NCBI GenBank assembly: GCA_000499405.2
Contig: HG738137.1
Coordinates: 6,634,001 to 6,698,000 of the forward strand
Source of the DNA: Onchocerca volvulus
Lineage: Eukaryota > Nematoda > Chromadorea > Rhabditida > Onchocercidae
Length of the DNA stretch: 64,000 nt
Direction of reading: 5' to 3'
This document shows positions 28,001-38,708 of this stretch, piece by piece. The notes below the pieces were generated by a model. That model was not told where the DNA came from and made no database searches. It saw only the letters and a list, made by a program, of their open reading frames with translations. The number at the start of each line of letters is the position of its first letter. Within the stretch, counting starts at the first letter, position 1. The position numbers and the translations under genes are program-made.

Positions 28001-31000
28001 GCTTATGTTATTGTTCCTTCGTATAATACGCCCATCTCTGTAAACCTCCCCGTTTTTTCCCCGAACGGGTTTTTATATTGACAGGGGTCATTCTTCCTTT
28101 GGACTGGACAGCCAATCAGTCCGATATTCTACTACTCCTGCTTTCCTAAGAAAAACGTTTTTCATTGATTGGTTATGTTGTAAGTCAACTAGACCGATTT
28201 CTGTCCAGTTTTATAATTAGCACCGAATAAAGATCTTCACTGTCGATCTGCATTCGTCGATTAAATATTCGAGTTGACCACAACAAAAAAGGATATTTCC
28301 TAACATATTTCCTAAGTTTCCCAAAATTCCCAACAACTTTTTCCAATAAAAAAATCGGTGACAATTACAAAATGAACCATTCGCAGTTATTGTCATTGAA
28401 TAGAATACAAAATTCAAATTTGATAACATTTGGATCACTTGCTTTGACTGAAAGAAGCGTCGAAATCTCAAATTGATACATTTGCAACTAGCTACAGTAT
28501 TTAAAGAAAATTATTCAAAATGATGAAAATTCGCAAATCAATACATTTTGGAAAATTTTTCGTTAGTATGAACAATATGCTACGAGCATCAAGATATTTG
28601 TTATACAAATGTTCAAGCAATGGCTAAGTACTTGACTTAGATTTAGAAAGAAATAAACATAACTTATTCGAACTACTTACAATATCAGTTATGGAATAAT
28701 CGCTGTTGAAATTTCTGCAGAATTTATAAAAGAAAAAGAGCATTACAATTTAAATAATTATTTTGTTTGGCCTATATTTTCCGATAGAAAGCATCGATGC
28801 ATTTACATTTTTCCATTATCCATTGTTGACAGAAGTTTGGAAAAACATTATAGAGATAGACTTTGAAATGGAAACAATTTGCATAATATAATCCAAACAA
28901 AAAAGGTTCGTATGGAAAACATATAGGAATCGAAGAGATGATAAGGGAAAAAACTTGATTAAATAAAAGTTGATGAGACAAAATTTAGTTAGATAAAACT
29001 TGATAGGATCAAAATTCTTATCAAGTTTTGATCCCTTATCGCCTTTCGATTCCAGAATTTTTCCCTCATAAGCCTTTTTTGTTCCCAGGATTTTAATGCC
29101 TCTTAGACGTCCCCAAATTGTCATGTCGAATATTGATCGGATTGGTCCTAGTGGAATGAATTATTGTCATCTTGATCAGCGGATGGCATTCTACGATGAT
29201 TACAAAGTTGTGAAATGGTCCAGGTGAAGGAGATTGAAATAGCAAAGATTACATAAATTCATTGTAAAATATGATGTTCATAGTAACGGTTCTACTAATT
29301 TTTCTGCATATTTCGGTTTTCCTGCATTAATATATTCGGAAGAAAGAAAAAAAAAAAAACTTACTGTTGAAAATATCGAACAATGCTCATTTCATACTGT
29401 TGTGTTTGTTCAACCGTCCAATCACCTACACGTTCTCCATGATATCTCAGTGTAATCATCTTTGCTGATATCATATTGGTGATAAAAGGGGCATAATTAA
29501 TGTCTTCTGCAGCCGAAATATTCATTGTATTATCCATAATTAGCGTCTCGTTTTTAAATTCTATCCCATTGAAATTTATCTGGAATGGTAATGATCTGAA
29601 AAAATCCAAAATGTTTCCTTCCGAATATCTCAAACTTTTTCCCCATCGATTTATGATCAGGATTGTCCATCGTAAACTCGCTTAAAAAAGTTGATGATAC
29701 ATTGTCAAACCCTTTCGTTAAAGTCATTAAACGGTCAGATTTTTGAACTGTCCAATTTCAAAGACTAAGAATTAATAATATCCTCTTGAAAGCAATTAAT
29801 AATGTTTTCAAACTTCCCGATACATTTCCTACCTTATTCCAGCATCATCTAGTTATCGTCTAATTCAAAATTAAGAATTTGTATTTGATTAGTATTTACA
29901 TATGTATAATACCTGTATGTTGAAATCTTGTCCATACATTTTGGAAATCGGATAATTCAAATAAATTCGTTCATTTAATGGTTGATGAGCTCGGAATAGT
30001 TCCAATTGTGCTTGGAAGCCATTCTGTAAACTGCTATTATGATTTTATTTACTTTTTTAACTTGTTGCCAAATGATCTGAGCAACAAATTCCCTTTATTT
30101 AAAAACTTCTACAACAATAACAACTACAAGTATAATTGGAATGAAATGTTCTGCTCATTGAATTTCAATCCGTAAACTTATTTTAGACTTTGAAAACTTT
30201 CAAGACTACTACATTTCTACGTCTTATTTAATTTTTTTTAAAGAAACTCAGTCATGATATTCTTATTTAAGCTTTTAGTTTGAATCACCGCCTTTTTGCA
30301 TTAAATAGCAAAGAAGATTGCACATAAAATCTGAAGATTTACTATTTTTTCGAAATGTGATTTATGACCTAATTAAAAAATTAAAAAACTAATTAAAAAA
30401 TCAGATAAGAACTACAACAACTGCGTTATTTAAATTTTTCAAAAAACTCGATCTTAGTATTAGAAAATTGAAATAAAAACAAATAAATAAAGTTTCGCGA
30501 GAAAAAATTTCAATATTTTTCCACTGAAGAATTCAATTTAGTGTTAATCAGGTTTAAATATAGGAAAACAAATTTAGTGCTATCAATCATCAATTTATTA
30601 TTTAGAAATGTGTCTCACATCACGCAAACATGGTTTTTCTGTTCCGGCAAGAAAAAAAAAAAGACATAAATATGGTTTTTGAGAATAATTTGCAAAAAAC
30701 ATATTCACAAATCAAAGAATTACATGAAAATGTTGCAACGGAAGATTGAGCATACAGAAATTGAGACAAAATTCATTGAAAGATTGTTCTTCTAAAAATA
30801 ACACTTTCAATAATTATCTGGCCATAGTTGTTGAAGATTACCTGGAATGATGGAAATGGTACTTCGATATGGTAAATGAAAAATACTGGTGCCCCTTTCC
30901 AGTATACTGTCGAAAGGAAAATTTCGATGGGAAGAATAAAAAATATTCAAAAGAGGGATCGAATATTTAAAAATCAAGATCCGAAAAAATTGATCTGATT

Positions 31001-31715
31001 ACAGCGATAAGGCATGATCAAAGTGATCTAACTGATTTCTAGATTTTTCTGCTCTTACATACTTCAATGGCTTCCTTTAGTACTTCTGCTCGTAACACTG
31101 AACCATTGTCTTTGGGAACGATAAGAGCCATGAGAAAAATTCCTCTGCCATTATTATTACTGAATTCTTCCTGAATTGCGTATTCTTCACGTGAACGTGC
31201 TCCATACGGTACGAAACCCATTATGTCATTTTTATAACTGCAATTTTGACGAACATTTTCCTCAAAAATTTATTCTGCTTTGCGCAACTTTGATTAAAAC
31301 AACTTGAAATATGCTTCAAATTTTAATGCTACTTTCCTACACAGAAGCAGCATCAATTCTCTTCAAGTTTCGAAAGACTGTTCCTCTCTGAAGACATTAA
31401 TATTTTTTGTTATTATCATTGAAGGATGAAACAGAAACTAAATCTAATTCAAGATTTAGAAATAATTGCTGAAAAATTTAGATTTAAAATAAATTTATTT
31501 GTAATCGAAATTAACAAAAGCGAAGAAACTAACGGTGTAGTGATAATTATGGCGGTGAATGCGACAGATATTAAAATGGGAATGACAATTGCGCTAGTGA
31601 TATGATCAGCTATGAAATAAGACCAACGTTTGTGGAGAAGATTAGCCCATTGAATGAGGCGCGTTTGACTTTCTGGCTCAATGGGAGATGATGAAGAAAT
31701 GAAGGACAAATTCAT
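22043..31715 (-). CDS. Patched-related (PTR) RND-superfamily membrane protein, complete
   Basis: Exons on the minus strand: 31715-31530, 31387-31341, 31237-31063, about 30911-30847, 30030-29913, 29579-29365, 28714-28681, 27465-27298, 27047-26918, 26712-26609, 26472-26326, 25858-25727, 25450-25313, 25180-25112, 24831-24606, 24307-24202, 23759-23646, 23360-23176, 22985-22861, 22657-22502, 22198-22043. All phases agree and give about 930 residues, normal for a nematode PTR. Visible hallmarks are an N-terminal membrane segment, a first extracellular domain (GFVPYGARSREEY, VPKDNGSVLR), a sterol-sensing region from LPYVVLGFGIMLICTT onward, the RND motif GVDDAYLMIHAWQR, a second extracellular domain, the second motif GFSVDIPAHVAYHY, and a basic C-terminal tail. 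PTR proteins probably move sterols or lipids and act in cuticle and moulting; that is family knowledge. Exons 3-5 have two equally phased solutions, and exons 2 and 4 are the weakest. Confidence 0.9.
24494..24549. repeat. Imperfect 25-bp tandem repeat in a PTR intron
   Basis: TAAGCNTGGNAAATATGTA...CAGACG occurs twice with five bases between the copies. It lies in the intron between the exons at 24831-24606 and 24307-24202. Confidence 0.7.
24907..24978. repeat. GC-skewed foldback hairpin in a PTR intron
   Basis: Arms 24907-24934 and 24951-24978 are complementary at 24 of 28 positions, with a 16-base loop. The sequence is richer in CG and GC (GCGCAA, TTGCGCGC) than anything around it. Each arm also contains an AAGNGATCAA-like direct repeat. 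It lies between the exons at 25180-25112 and 24831-24606. Confidence 0.75.
28103..28209. repeat. MITE-like element with ACTGGACAG terminal inverted repeats
   Basis: It starts with ACTGGACAG and ends with CTGTCCAGT. The match continues imperfectly inward for about 20 bases (CCAATCAGTCC against the complement of GACCGATTT). The 107-bp unit lies in the large PTR intron between exons 28714-28681 and 27465-27298, in a less AT-rich patch. No clear target-site duplication is seen. Confidence 0.5.
28896..29083. repeat. Long foldback element in a PTR intron
   Basis: Arms of about 64 bases (28896-28959 and 29020-29083) are imperfect reverse complements. Blocks AACAAAAAAGG, GGAATCGAA, GATAAGGG and AAAACTTGAT appear in order in one arm and inverted in the other. 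The 60-base spacer carries further degenerate copies of the AAACTTGAT block. It resembles a foldback or MITE-type nonautonomous element. Confidence 0.7.
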
Positions 31716-31733
31716 TGGAATTAATTGAAAAAG

Positions 31734-31735
31734 CT
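31734..31735 (-). other. Possible trans-splice acceptor for the PTR mRNA
   Basis: CACTTCCTTAG ends 18 bases upstream of the PTR ATG on the minus strand. It could receive a spliced leader or be the end of a 5' UTR intron. It has a weaker polypyrimidine context than the sites at 47513 and 55539. Confidence 0.3.
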
Positions 31736-32027
31736 AAGGAAGTGATAACTTCGTCTCCGATGTTAAACCTCAATTTGCTTTTTTAATGAACTTTTCCTTC
31801 CTTTAAAGTTTCTCTCAATCTGGAAAAAGAATGTATTTCCTGAAAATCTGGAAAAAAAAAACTTTTAGAAAATATGATTTTTTTTCATATACCAATAGAA
31901 AAAGATGACGAAAAAATAAAGTCTTGATTGTAATATATAAGCAAACTATTAACCGATTAATTAATTATGCACCAATACAATAATCGTCGATTAATATAAT
32001 AAAATAAAGAAAAAAAAATAATAATTA

Positions 32028-32049
32028 AAGAGAGGGAGAAAGAGAAAGG

Positions 32050-32087
<38 letters not shown>

Positions 32088-32090
32088 GGA
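32028..32090. repeat. (GA)n microsatellite
   Basis: A purine-only AG repeat with a few GG and AAA interruptions, about 370 bases upstream of the PTR start codon. GA tracts can act as promoter-proximal elements, but this is only positional inference. Confidence 0.85.
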
Positions 32091-32889
32091 GTATCAATTA
32101 ATTGCACTGTTTAAATTACAAATATCAAACTATTTACAGATGATATTACGATTTTACGATCGTTCGGACTACCTATTTGGTAATGAATGTTTTAAAAATA
32201 TTTTTGAGCAAATGAAGAATTCAATCATTTACGGCAATAGTTTTAGGCTTCATTTTTTTTCTATCGTAAACTTTCAATTATGCCTCATTGCAACATCCAC
32301 TTTTCACATTCGAAATTATTATATACAACAAACAATCGATAGAAAATGTTAATGAAATGAAATTCAAAATTCGAATAATTTTTCAATTTATTTCAAAAAA
32401 AAAAAAAAGTTTAATTGCGGAAAGAATGAGCATCATAATTGCGCTAAGTTGTAAATGAATAATATGTGAAGGTTCTAAAGGTCATATCATTCATGGTGCA
32501 AATTTATTGCTCTCGCAAAAGAGAAAGGAAGATAAAAGTTTGAAAATCCATTTTCAACAATCAGCAATTTCTTTTTCTACCATTTCTCCGATTTCGTTAT
32601 TCTTTTGCCATTCTTCTGTCCTCAACCTTTTTAATACTGAGAAAGAAAAAAATCGAATTGGTAGAGAAAGGAGAGAAATTAAGTGTTAATTAATGAAAAA
32701 TAATTTGAATTTGAAGCTTATTTAAGTAAAAAATCAGGAAGTGAAACTAACTCCCGTTTTAAGACCACGACATCACATTCATAATCATTAGTGTACTTTA
32801 CCGATAGGTAATTTTGTCAACATTTGTTATCATTGAATTTTTGGTGTCAACAAAGCGAAAACTTTAAATTAAAAATTAAATTGAAAAAA

Positions 32890-32936
32890 ATTATTATTAT
32901 TATTGTTATTATTAATAGCAAATAAATAATAATAAC
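32890..32936. repeat. (ATT)n microsatellite
   Basis: An ATT trinucleotide run with small interruptions, then the complementary AAT run. Confidence 0.8.
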
Positions 32937-35900
32937 ATGAGTGAAAGATGATTATTTTGAAAGATAAAGATATCGATTTAAACTACACAATTAAATTAAT
33001 CAATTAATAGAGCTAAGTATTTTTTTTTTTGTGTCATCGCTCTTTGACCACCCATTGATATATTTTTTTCCTATCACTATGATGGCGAATTATATACAAT
33101 ATCATATCAATTCTATCATCAATCATTCATCGAGAAAGTATTTAGATATTAACTTGTGTGAATATGGAATGTTAAGCTATCACTTTCTCATGTTAGAAGA
33201 CAGTCACTATTGTTCCTTTTACTTTTTTCCGGATTCGAAATTACCTATTTATGTGGCAAGTTTAGAAGGGCAGAAAAAAGAGAATGATAGAAGACATAAG
33301 AAAAGAGACGTTTCCTTCAAAACTGACGATTCTTTAGCTGATCATGGCATGGAAAAAACTAATCGTGATCTAGCTGATCATGATCAGCTTACAGAATATT
33401 CATGAGAATATTCTGAACCTGGTTATTCAAGCAACATAATTTCCTGTTCAGTATTTCCTTTGTTTGAACAATAGAAATGTCCAATCTGTATACTGGATTT
33501 TTTAAAAATAATAAATGTCAAATTTGCAAAATCTCTGAAGAACTTGAAATAAATAAACCTGTAGGGAGTTTATTTCACGCATCTGTTAAGCGATTCCTTC
33601 CCCATCTTCTGAGTAACATTATTGTGTCACAAAATGTAAAGCAATAAGGAAAGATGAACCGTTAAATCTAATATCATTTACTTGATTCTCATCTTTATTT
33701 TTTTTTCTCATTTTTATCCTGCGTATAAAATTGATTGTAAATAACTTGCAGCATAGAATGTTCAACTTCTTTTTTTTTTCCGTTATCTAATCTGATCAAA
33801 GAGCTGAATAAATTATTTTATTCACAGAAAATGGGCTCATTAGACTGATTTTATCAAATTTTCTTGCTTTTTTTAAGTTTAATTATTCCACACTTGTTAT
33901 TTCAAATGAGAAATTAAAGTGACTGGAATTTGTCAAAAAAAAAAAAAAAAAAAAAATGACTTCTAAACTCTACTCAAGCACTAGAAAAATGATGTTTATA
34001 TAGTTGTTTATGATGTGTCATTCTTATTGTCTCTATTCGTATTAATTTAAAAATTTAATAACATTACACATCTGGACTTTTGTGTAAAGCAATTAAATTT
34101 TGAGCAAATAAGTCTCTTTTTTTGCACCAGTTTTTAATTAATACAACGAAAATTGTGTCTGCGAAAATTCGACGACTCGTTATTTACCGAAGATTTAAAA
34201 AAAAAAAAAAAAAAACATTACAAAAAAGGTTTTTATAGCGCAGAAATATGATGAATCTCTTGATTCAGTAATAAATTACTTATTATGAAAAAGAACAATA
34301 ATTTAAAAAAAAAAAAACATAACAACTGAATCGAAGCAGTGAAAACTTAGAGAGAATTTTGTATTGACAACCAAAAAATATTGATGAAATTATAAAACTC
34401 TACAAACATCAAATATAATCGAAGAGAAACTTTACAAATGTATTCTGTTGGGACTTGACGACAAAAAGAAAAAAAAACAGGTTCATTTGAAAACTAAACA
34501 TTGTCATGGAATTATTCGAAAAATGGAAGAGATAAATTAGATCCTTAGAAAGAAATGAATGACTTATCAATCATCATGAAGATAGGATGGATGCTTCTGA
34601 ACAGACAATTATTGATAAAACTTGGATTAAAAAGTATTTGTGTAAAGTCATTTTCAATAGCGAGCAAAAAAGAAAAAGTACTTATTGATTATGTTGAAAA
34701 TTAAACAATCATGTGGAAATATTTGAGTTCATTGTTCCTAAATTTTCCAGAAAACCGTTTCAGATATCTGTTAAGTAATCGTCGTGCAGAGAATGGAACT
34801 TCTTCATCTCAAACATATTCCAACAATTTAGAAATTAATCAAATTTAATAAATTATAGCTGAAGTAACATCATTAGGATACAGTAAAAGAAGAATAGTAA
34901 CAGCAAGGAATGTATTAGCCTGAAAAGCCTTTAAACGATTTGCAAAAAATCAAATTTTAGCAATTCTGCTATTTTATTATCGAAACTGCGGGAAAAAAAA
35001 ACTGATTCAAATGACGAAAGACTGCAATGATGTTTGATTTGAAATCTTCAGATTCCTTCATTAAAAGCTCTTCACCAAGAAAAATTCAGTTAAAAGTTTA
35101 TGTAAATTCAGCTTATACAAGTTTGGTGCATAAAGCAACCAAAAGAATGTAACAGTGGAAATTTTCGAATAGGAATCGAATTTAAAAACATATAATAGGT
35201 AGAATGTAGTATGCCATTCATTACCTAAATAATAAAAACTGTGGTTTCTTACCCCTGCAAAAGACAGAATACTATAAAATAAAAGTGATACTGCAATTTT
35301 AAAATTTTTGGTTGCACTATGAATAAATGTCGTAAATTTGTTTTTCCCTTAATGAATCAGTAGCAGTTGTAGTTGACAATTTTTACTGACTTTTGTCATA
35401 AATAAAATAATTAAGTATGGAAAAAACAAAAAATTTTCGTAAAAGCAACCAGTATCACTTTTTCTTTATTAAATAATCAATTAAAACAGTTTTTCTTTTC
35501 ATCAATTCATTTTGTAGGGTTGGCGAGAAGATTTGTCCAGTAAAACGTGTTAAAAATGATTAGAAGTATTATATTGCATGAAACCATCGAGTTTTACGCT
35601 TTTGAATATTCAGAGAGCAAATAAAATAGAAGCAATCACTAAAATAGAATAATCAATTTTGGAATTATGATATTTGTAATCAATTCGAATTGGATAATTA
35701 TACTATTATCAGTGTTTTGCACTTCTGAAAGAACCACAATCTTTTCTTTTTGATTTTAATTATAAGTGAGAATTGCAATAATACAGACTCTGGTGTAAAT
35801 ATTTTTTGCAAACATGCAGTATATCGTGTAAAATGAATAATTATAATTAAAAGATGGATGCAGCACTAATTAATTATAAACTTATCACGAAATGTACAAT

Positions 35901-35945
35901 GATATGTTTATCATTAGTGAATCGTAGAAGAAAATTTACTGAAAA

Positions 35946-36060
35946 AAACAATCATCAACAAACGAAAAAATGAAAACAATTGAAAAACAGTCTCAAGAAA
36001 TATCAAACAATCATCAAACAATATCAAATAATCATTCATTGAAAAACAATCATCAACAAC
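35946..36060. repeat. Degenerate tandem repeat, aacaatcatca unit
   Basis: Several AACAATCATCA-like copies occur in a row with partial units between them. The complementary strand gives a chance low-complexity frame. Confidence 0.55.
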
Positions 36061-36279
36061 CGCATCAGAGAAGATTAGATTCTGAAACCTGTCGTTTCGA
36101 ATATTCAAAACAGGCTGTAGATAATCTATAGATTGTAATCAGTATCACTGTGTCCGAATGATTTCATTGAAACATTTTAATGCAACTACTAATCATTATA
36201 AAATCACAGTTCTATTACCTAAGAAATTCATCTTTTTTTTTTTGTGATACAATTAAAAGTCAAAAGATTCTTTAATAAA

Positions 36280-36690
36280 TTACGCTCTTGATCTATCTTG
36301 CTTAGCATAGGATATATTATGAAGAGAGTCATAAGCTGAGATCTTCGATTTTTTGAAAAATCTGAAAAATTTCTTATGCATTTTTCGGGAAGAATATTTG
36401 AAATTTAAATTATATTTAAGAAATAAGCAAAATACGAGCATTAAGATGAAGTAAAATTTCATAATATTTTCAACTATTTTTCTTGGCAATGCGAACTTGG
36501 AATATAAAATTGATGATGCATTTGTACCATAACATTTATTAAAAATGAAAAAAACAGTAATATTTAACCACCCAAAACACTGAATACGTCTCGTACTTTC
36601 AAAATCAGTAACACATGCATTCGATTCTTTTATACATTTTGGCATTCGAATTCTTGAGTGAACTTCCGCAGCAAGAAGAAAATAGTACAT
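36280..36690 (-). CDS. Hypothetical small membrane protein, possibly type I
   Basis: An uninterrupted 136-codon frame, one of the longest outside the main genes. It has an N-terminal part with four Cys and an N-glycosylation site (NITV), a hydrophobic span around KFYFILMLVFCLFL, and a basic tail (SSRKMHKKFFRFFKK). On the same strand upstream, a CAG|GTAAGA donor at 36748 ends a frame reading NFLFLLIFQFITVLSVS, which resembles a signal peptide; an acceptor inside this frame (GCGGAAG|TTCAC) would join in phase. No ATG precedes that leader, so the locus may be incomplete or decayed. A degenerate copy of its tail lies at 36826-36882. No family is recognised. Confidence 0.4.
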   Translation of the reverse strand: MYYFLLAAEVHSRIRMPKCIKESNACVTDFESTRRIQCFGWLNITVFFIFNKCYGTNASSILYSKFALPRKIVENIMKFYFILMLVFCLFLKYNLNFKYSSRKMHKKFFRFFKKSKISAYDSLHNISYAKQDRSRA

Positions 36691-36825
36691 TTAAGAAGGA
36701 AATAATATCACATGATTCCACACTTCAACAAGGTTAATTATTCTTACCTGAAACAGAAAGAACAGTTATAAATTGAAAAATCAGTAAGAATAAAAAGTTC
36801 CGTTTGATTTCAAATTACTTGGAAA

Positions 36826-36882
36826 AAGTTTCATGCATTTTTCGGAAAGCATATGTGAAATTCAAATTATAACAAATTTAGG
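36826..36882 (-). pseudogene. Decayed duplicate of the 36.3-kb membrane-protein tail
   Basis: The minus strand encodes YNLNFTYAFRKMHETFSK then a stop, matching YNLNFKYSSRKMHKKFFRF of the neighbouring frame at both DNA and protein level. A stop codon lies just upstream in frame. It looks like the 3' end of a broken tandem copy. Confidence 0.5.
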
Positions 36883-37362
36883 ATGATGCAAATCATTCCA
36901 TCGATGATGGAAACACTCACTTTTTTTTTTCTTTTTTTTGCGATTGAATTCGATTTTCGAAATTTTATCCTACAATATTTTACCAGGATTACAAATTTTC
37001 AGAGCATTGTTTTTGAAGAAGGAGAATATATGGCAAGTTGCATCAATCCAAGATCATCTTGAGTTTATCTTTCCATTTACCATCTTTAAAAACATCTTCT
37101 ATCGTTAAAATTCTTCTGCTTTCGATTCGTTGCATACATAATACGTAATATGTTAAAGTTTTGCTAATTCTTTCTATCTTAATTACATTCTCCCATCATT
37201 CCAAAGTAACACTGAAATCAGTTCCTGTTAAAAGTTATAACTGAAAAGGAAGAAGAAATTACAGATTTCATTCCTGACTATTCGCAATCTTGAATCGATT
37301 GACCTTTTTATTTCTGGTAACCATTGCTTCCCTTCATAATTTCGCATGTTATAGTAAGTTGT

Positions 37363-37990
37363 TCATTTGACTGCCTGTAAAAAACAAGTTTTTATTCAAG
37401 CACAGTAGACACGATTCTTGATGTTTGCAGAAGAAAAAAAAGGCCAAAATGGTAGAAAATAATTATCGAAGAATTAATCAAAAAAAACTGCAAATAATTA
37501 ATTTTAAATTATCAAGCTTCAGAAAGTATTGACAATATCAATACCCTTTCTCTTGTTCGTTTCACTATCATTTGGAAATTTCTTGTAGAAAAAGAACTCT
37601 TGGATTGAAGATATTGATGAAGAAGAGGGAATGGAGTAAATTTCAAAACTTGACTTAGAAGCATCTGAAAAGAAAAGTAAAATTTATGACCCAATGAATA
37701 CGCTTAATGGTTGAAATAGATTACAATCGCGAAAACACAACAGAAAAAATGAATTAGACTATTATTTTTTTAAAAATTGCAGTTGTCGGAAAGGATTTTT
37801 TTAAAAATGTGCTCTTATTCTCTACCTTATAATTTGCTAAGAATGGAACAGTAGATTTCAATAAATATTAAAATTTCAATCGCATACTAATTTGAGAAAA
37901 TAAAGGAAATGCAAAATATTCTTGTCACCAAAATCCACTTTACATTGCAATTACCCAAATTGCAAGGCCTATCAAAAACAACTTGGTCAT
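37363..37990 (-). CDS. Speculative small secreted peptide gene (three exons)
   Basis: The minus strand offers ATG at 37990 reading MTKLFLIGLAIW, a typical leader start, to a TGG|GTAATT donor (exon 37990-37955). A good TTTTCTTTTCAG acceptor opens exon 37664-37545, which ends at a GTATTG donor. A TTTTTTACAG acceptor opens exon 37374-37363, which stops at once. Phases agree (0,0) and give about 55 residues with a basic end (KRTRER). The middle exon is open in a second frame too (NDSETNKRKG) with another consistent exit, so the reading is ambiguous. There is no homology support; it may be chance. Confidence 0.2.
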
Positions 37991-38708
37991 TTCACGTCAG
38001 ATAAAACCGAAATGCCGAAATAATCCAAATGTTGTTTGTAATAGGAATTTTAATACTTCTCAGACATTTAAAGCATTCTCATCCATATCGCCCACAATGG
38101 CCTTTGTCCTTCACTCCTCAATCTGCCAGTAGAACTCATGCGCTTTATCCGAAGAATTGTAAAGTGAAGGTTTTGAATCAGTCAGTTGTCGAGTATTGTG
38201 GGGACTAAAGTTTGTCATCTCTGTTGAAATGTTTCAAGAAATTACCTATCACTTATCCTTCAGTTCATACCGATCTTTTGTATCACTGATGTGTGAACCT
38301 CCGCCCCTCAAGGATGATCCATATAAAAAGTGTATCAGTATCAGCAGCGGTCATCAGTGACTTAGTTCAGTCGTCGTTACAGTCAGTACGGTTAGTTCAT
38401 CAACAGGAAGGGGGCTGTGTGGTGGACGGACTCTCGAATATTCGTATCTACAAATCCAGCAGCCTTTTCCAGCTCCACTTCCATCAACATCAATATCAGT
38501 GACAATCAATTCTCAGTCAATATCAAGCGATTTCAAGATAGCACAAGGAACAATTGATCAGAAGACCATTGTTAGTATTCTTTATATTCATCATGCATTG
38601 TTCATTTCGATTATTTAATATTGCAAAGTGCGATATTATTTGAATTACGTACAAATCTAAGAAAGGCTACTGTTGACTTAGTGGAGTCACAACTCAACAA
38701 AATCTCCA
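37987..38708 (+). repeat. Dispersed diverged repeat, copy B (TATA-containing module)
   Basis: Partner of 5287-6063, in the same orientation about 32.7 kb away, with the PTR gene between the copies. Identity is moderate but collinear from AACCGAAATGCCGAAATAATCC to the block AAGGCTACTGTTGACTTAGT. It lacks the minisatellite found in copy A. The frame matching copy A's RSFVRLMC region is broken by a stop soon after, and a 69-codon frame (38293-38502) covers the rest in another register. Confidence 0.55.
38322..38329 (+). promoter_or_regulatory. TATA-like box in repeat copy B
   Basis: TATAAAAA at the position matching 5569-5576 of copy A, followed by TCAGT repeats. The shared position suggests a retained function in the ancestral unit. 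Confidence 0.3.

Larger units (their letters stand above)
31716..36279. other. Gene-poor interval upstream of the PTR gene
   Basis: AT-rich sequence with microsatellites at 32028 and 32890 and long poly(A) runs near 33936-33956 and 34197-34214. The PTR promoter must lie near its right-hand start but is not recognisable. The longest open frame (33031-33405) lacks convincing coding features. Confidence 0.45.

Noticed and set aside
28816..29124. 102-codon minus-strand frame
   Set aside because: Produced by the foldback element at 28896-29083; repetitive LDKNFDPIKFYL-type translation of repeat DNA.
33031..33405. 124-codon plus-strand frame ending in an imperfect LADH repeat
   Set aside because: Hydrophobic and low-complexity composition, no splice or trans-splice signals in register, and length within the range expected by chance in AT-rich DNA; the tail repeat comes from a GATCATG-type DNA repeat.
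37033..37347. Minus-strand coding-like stretches (RISKTLTYYVLCMQRIES; YEGKQWLPEIKRSIDSR)
   Set aside because: They could be remains of one gene, but a stop and mismatched phases prevent a model; too weak to list as a pseudogene.
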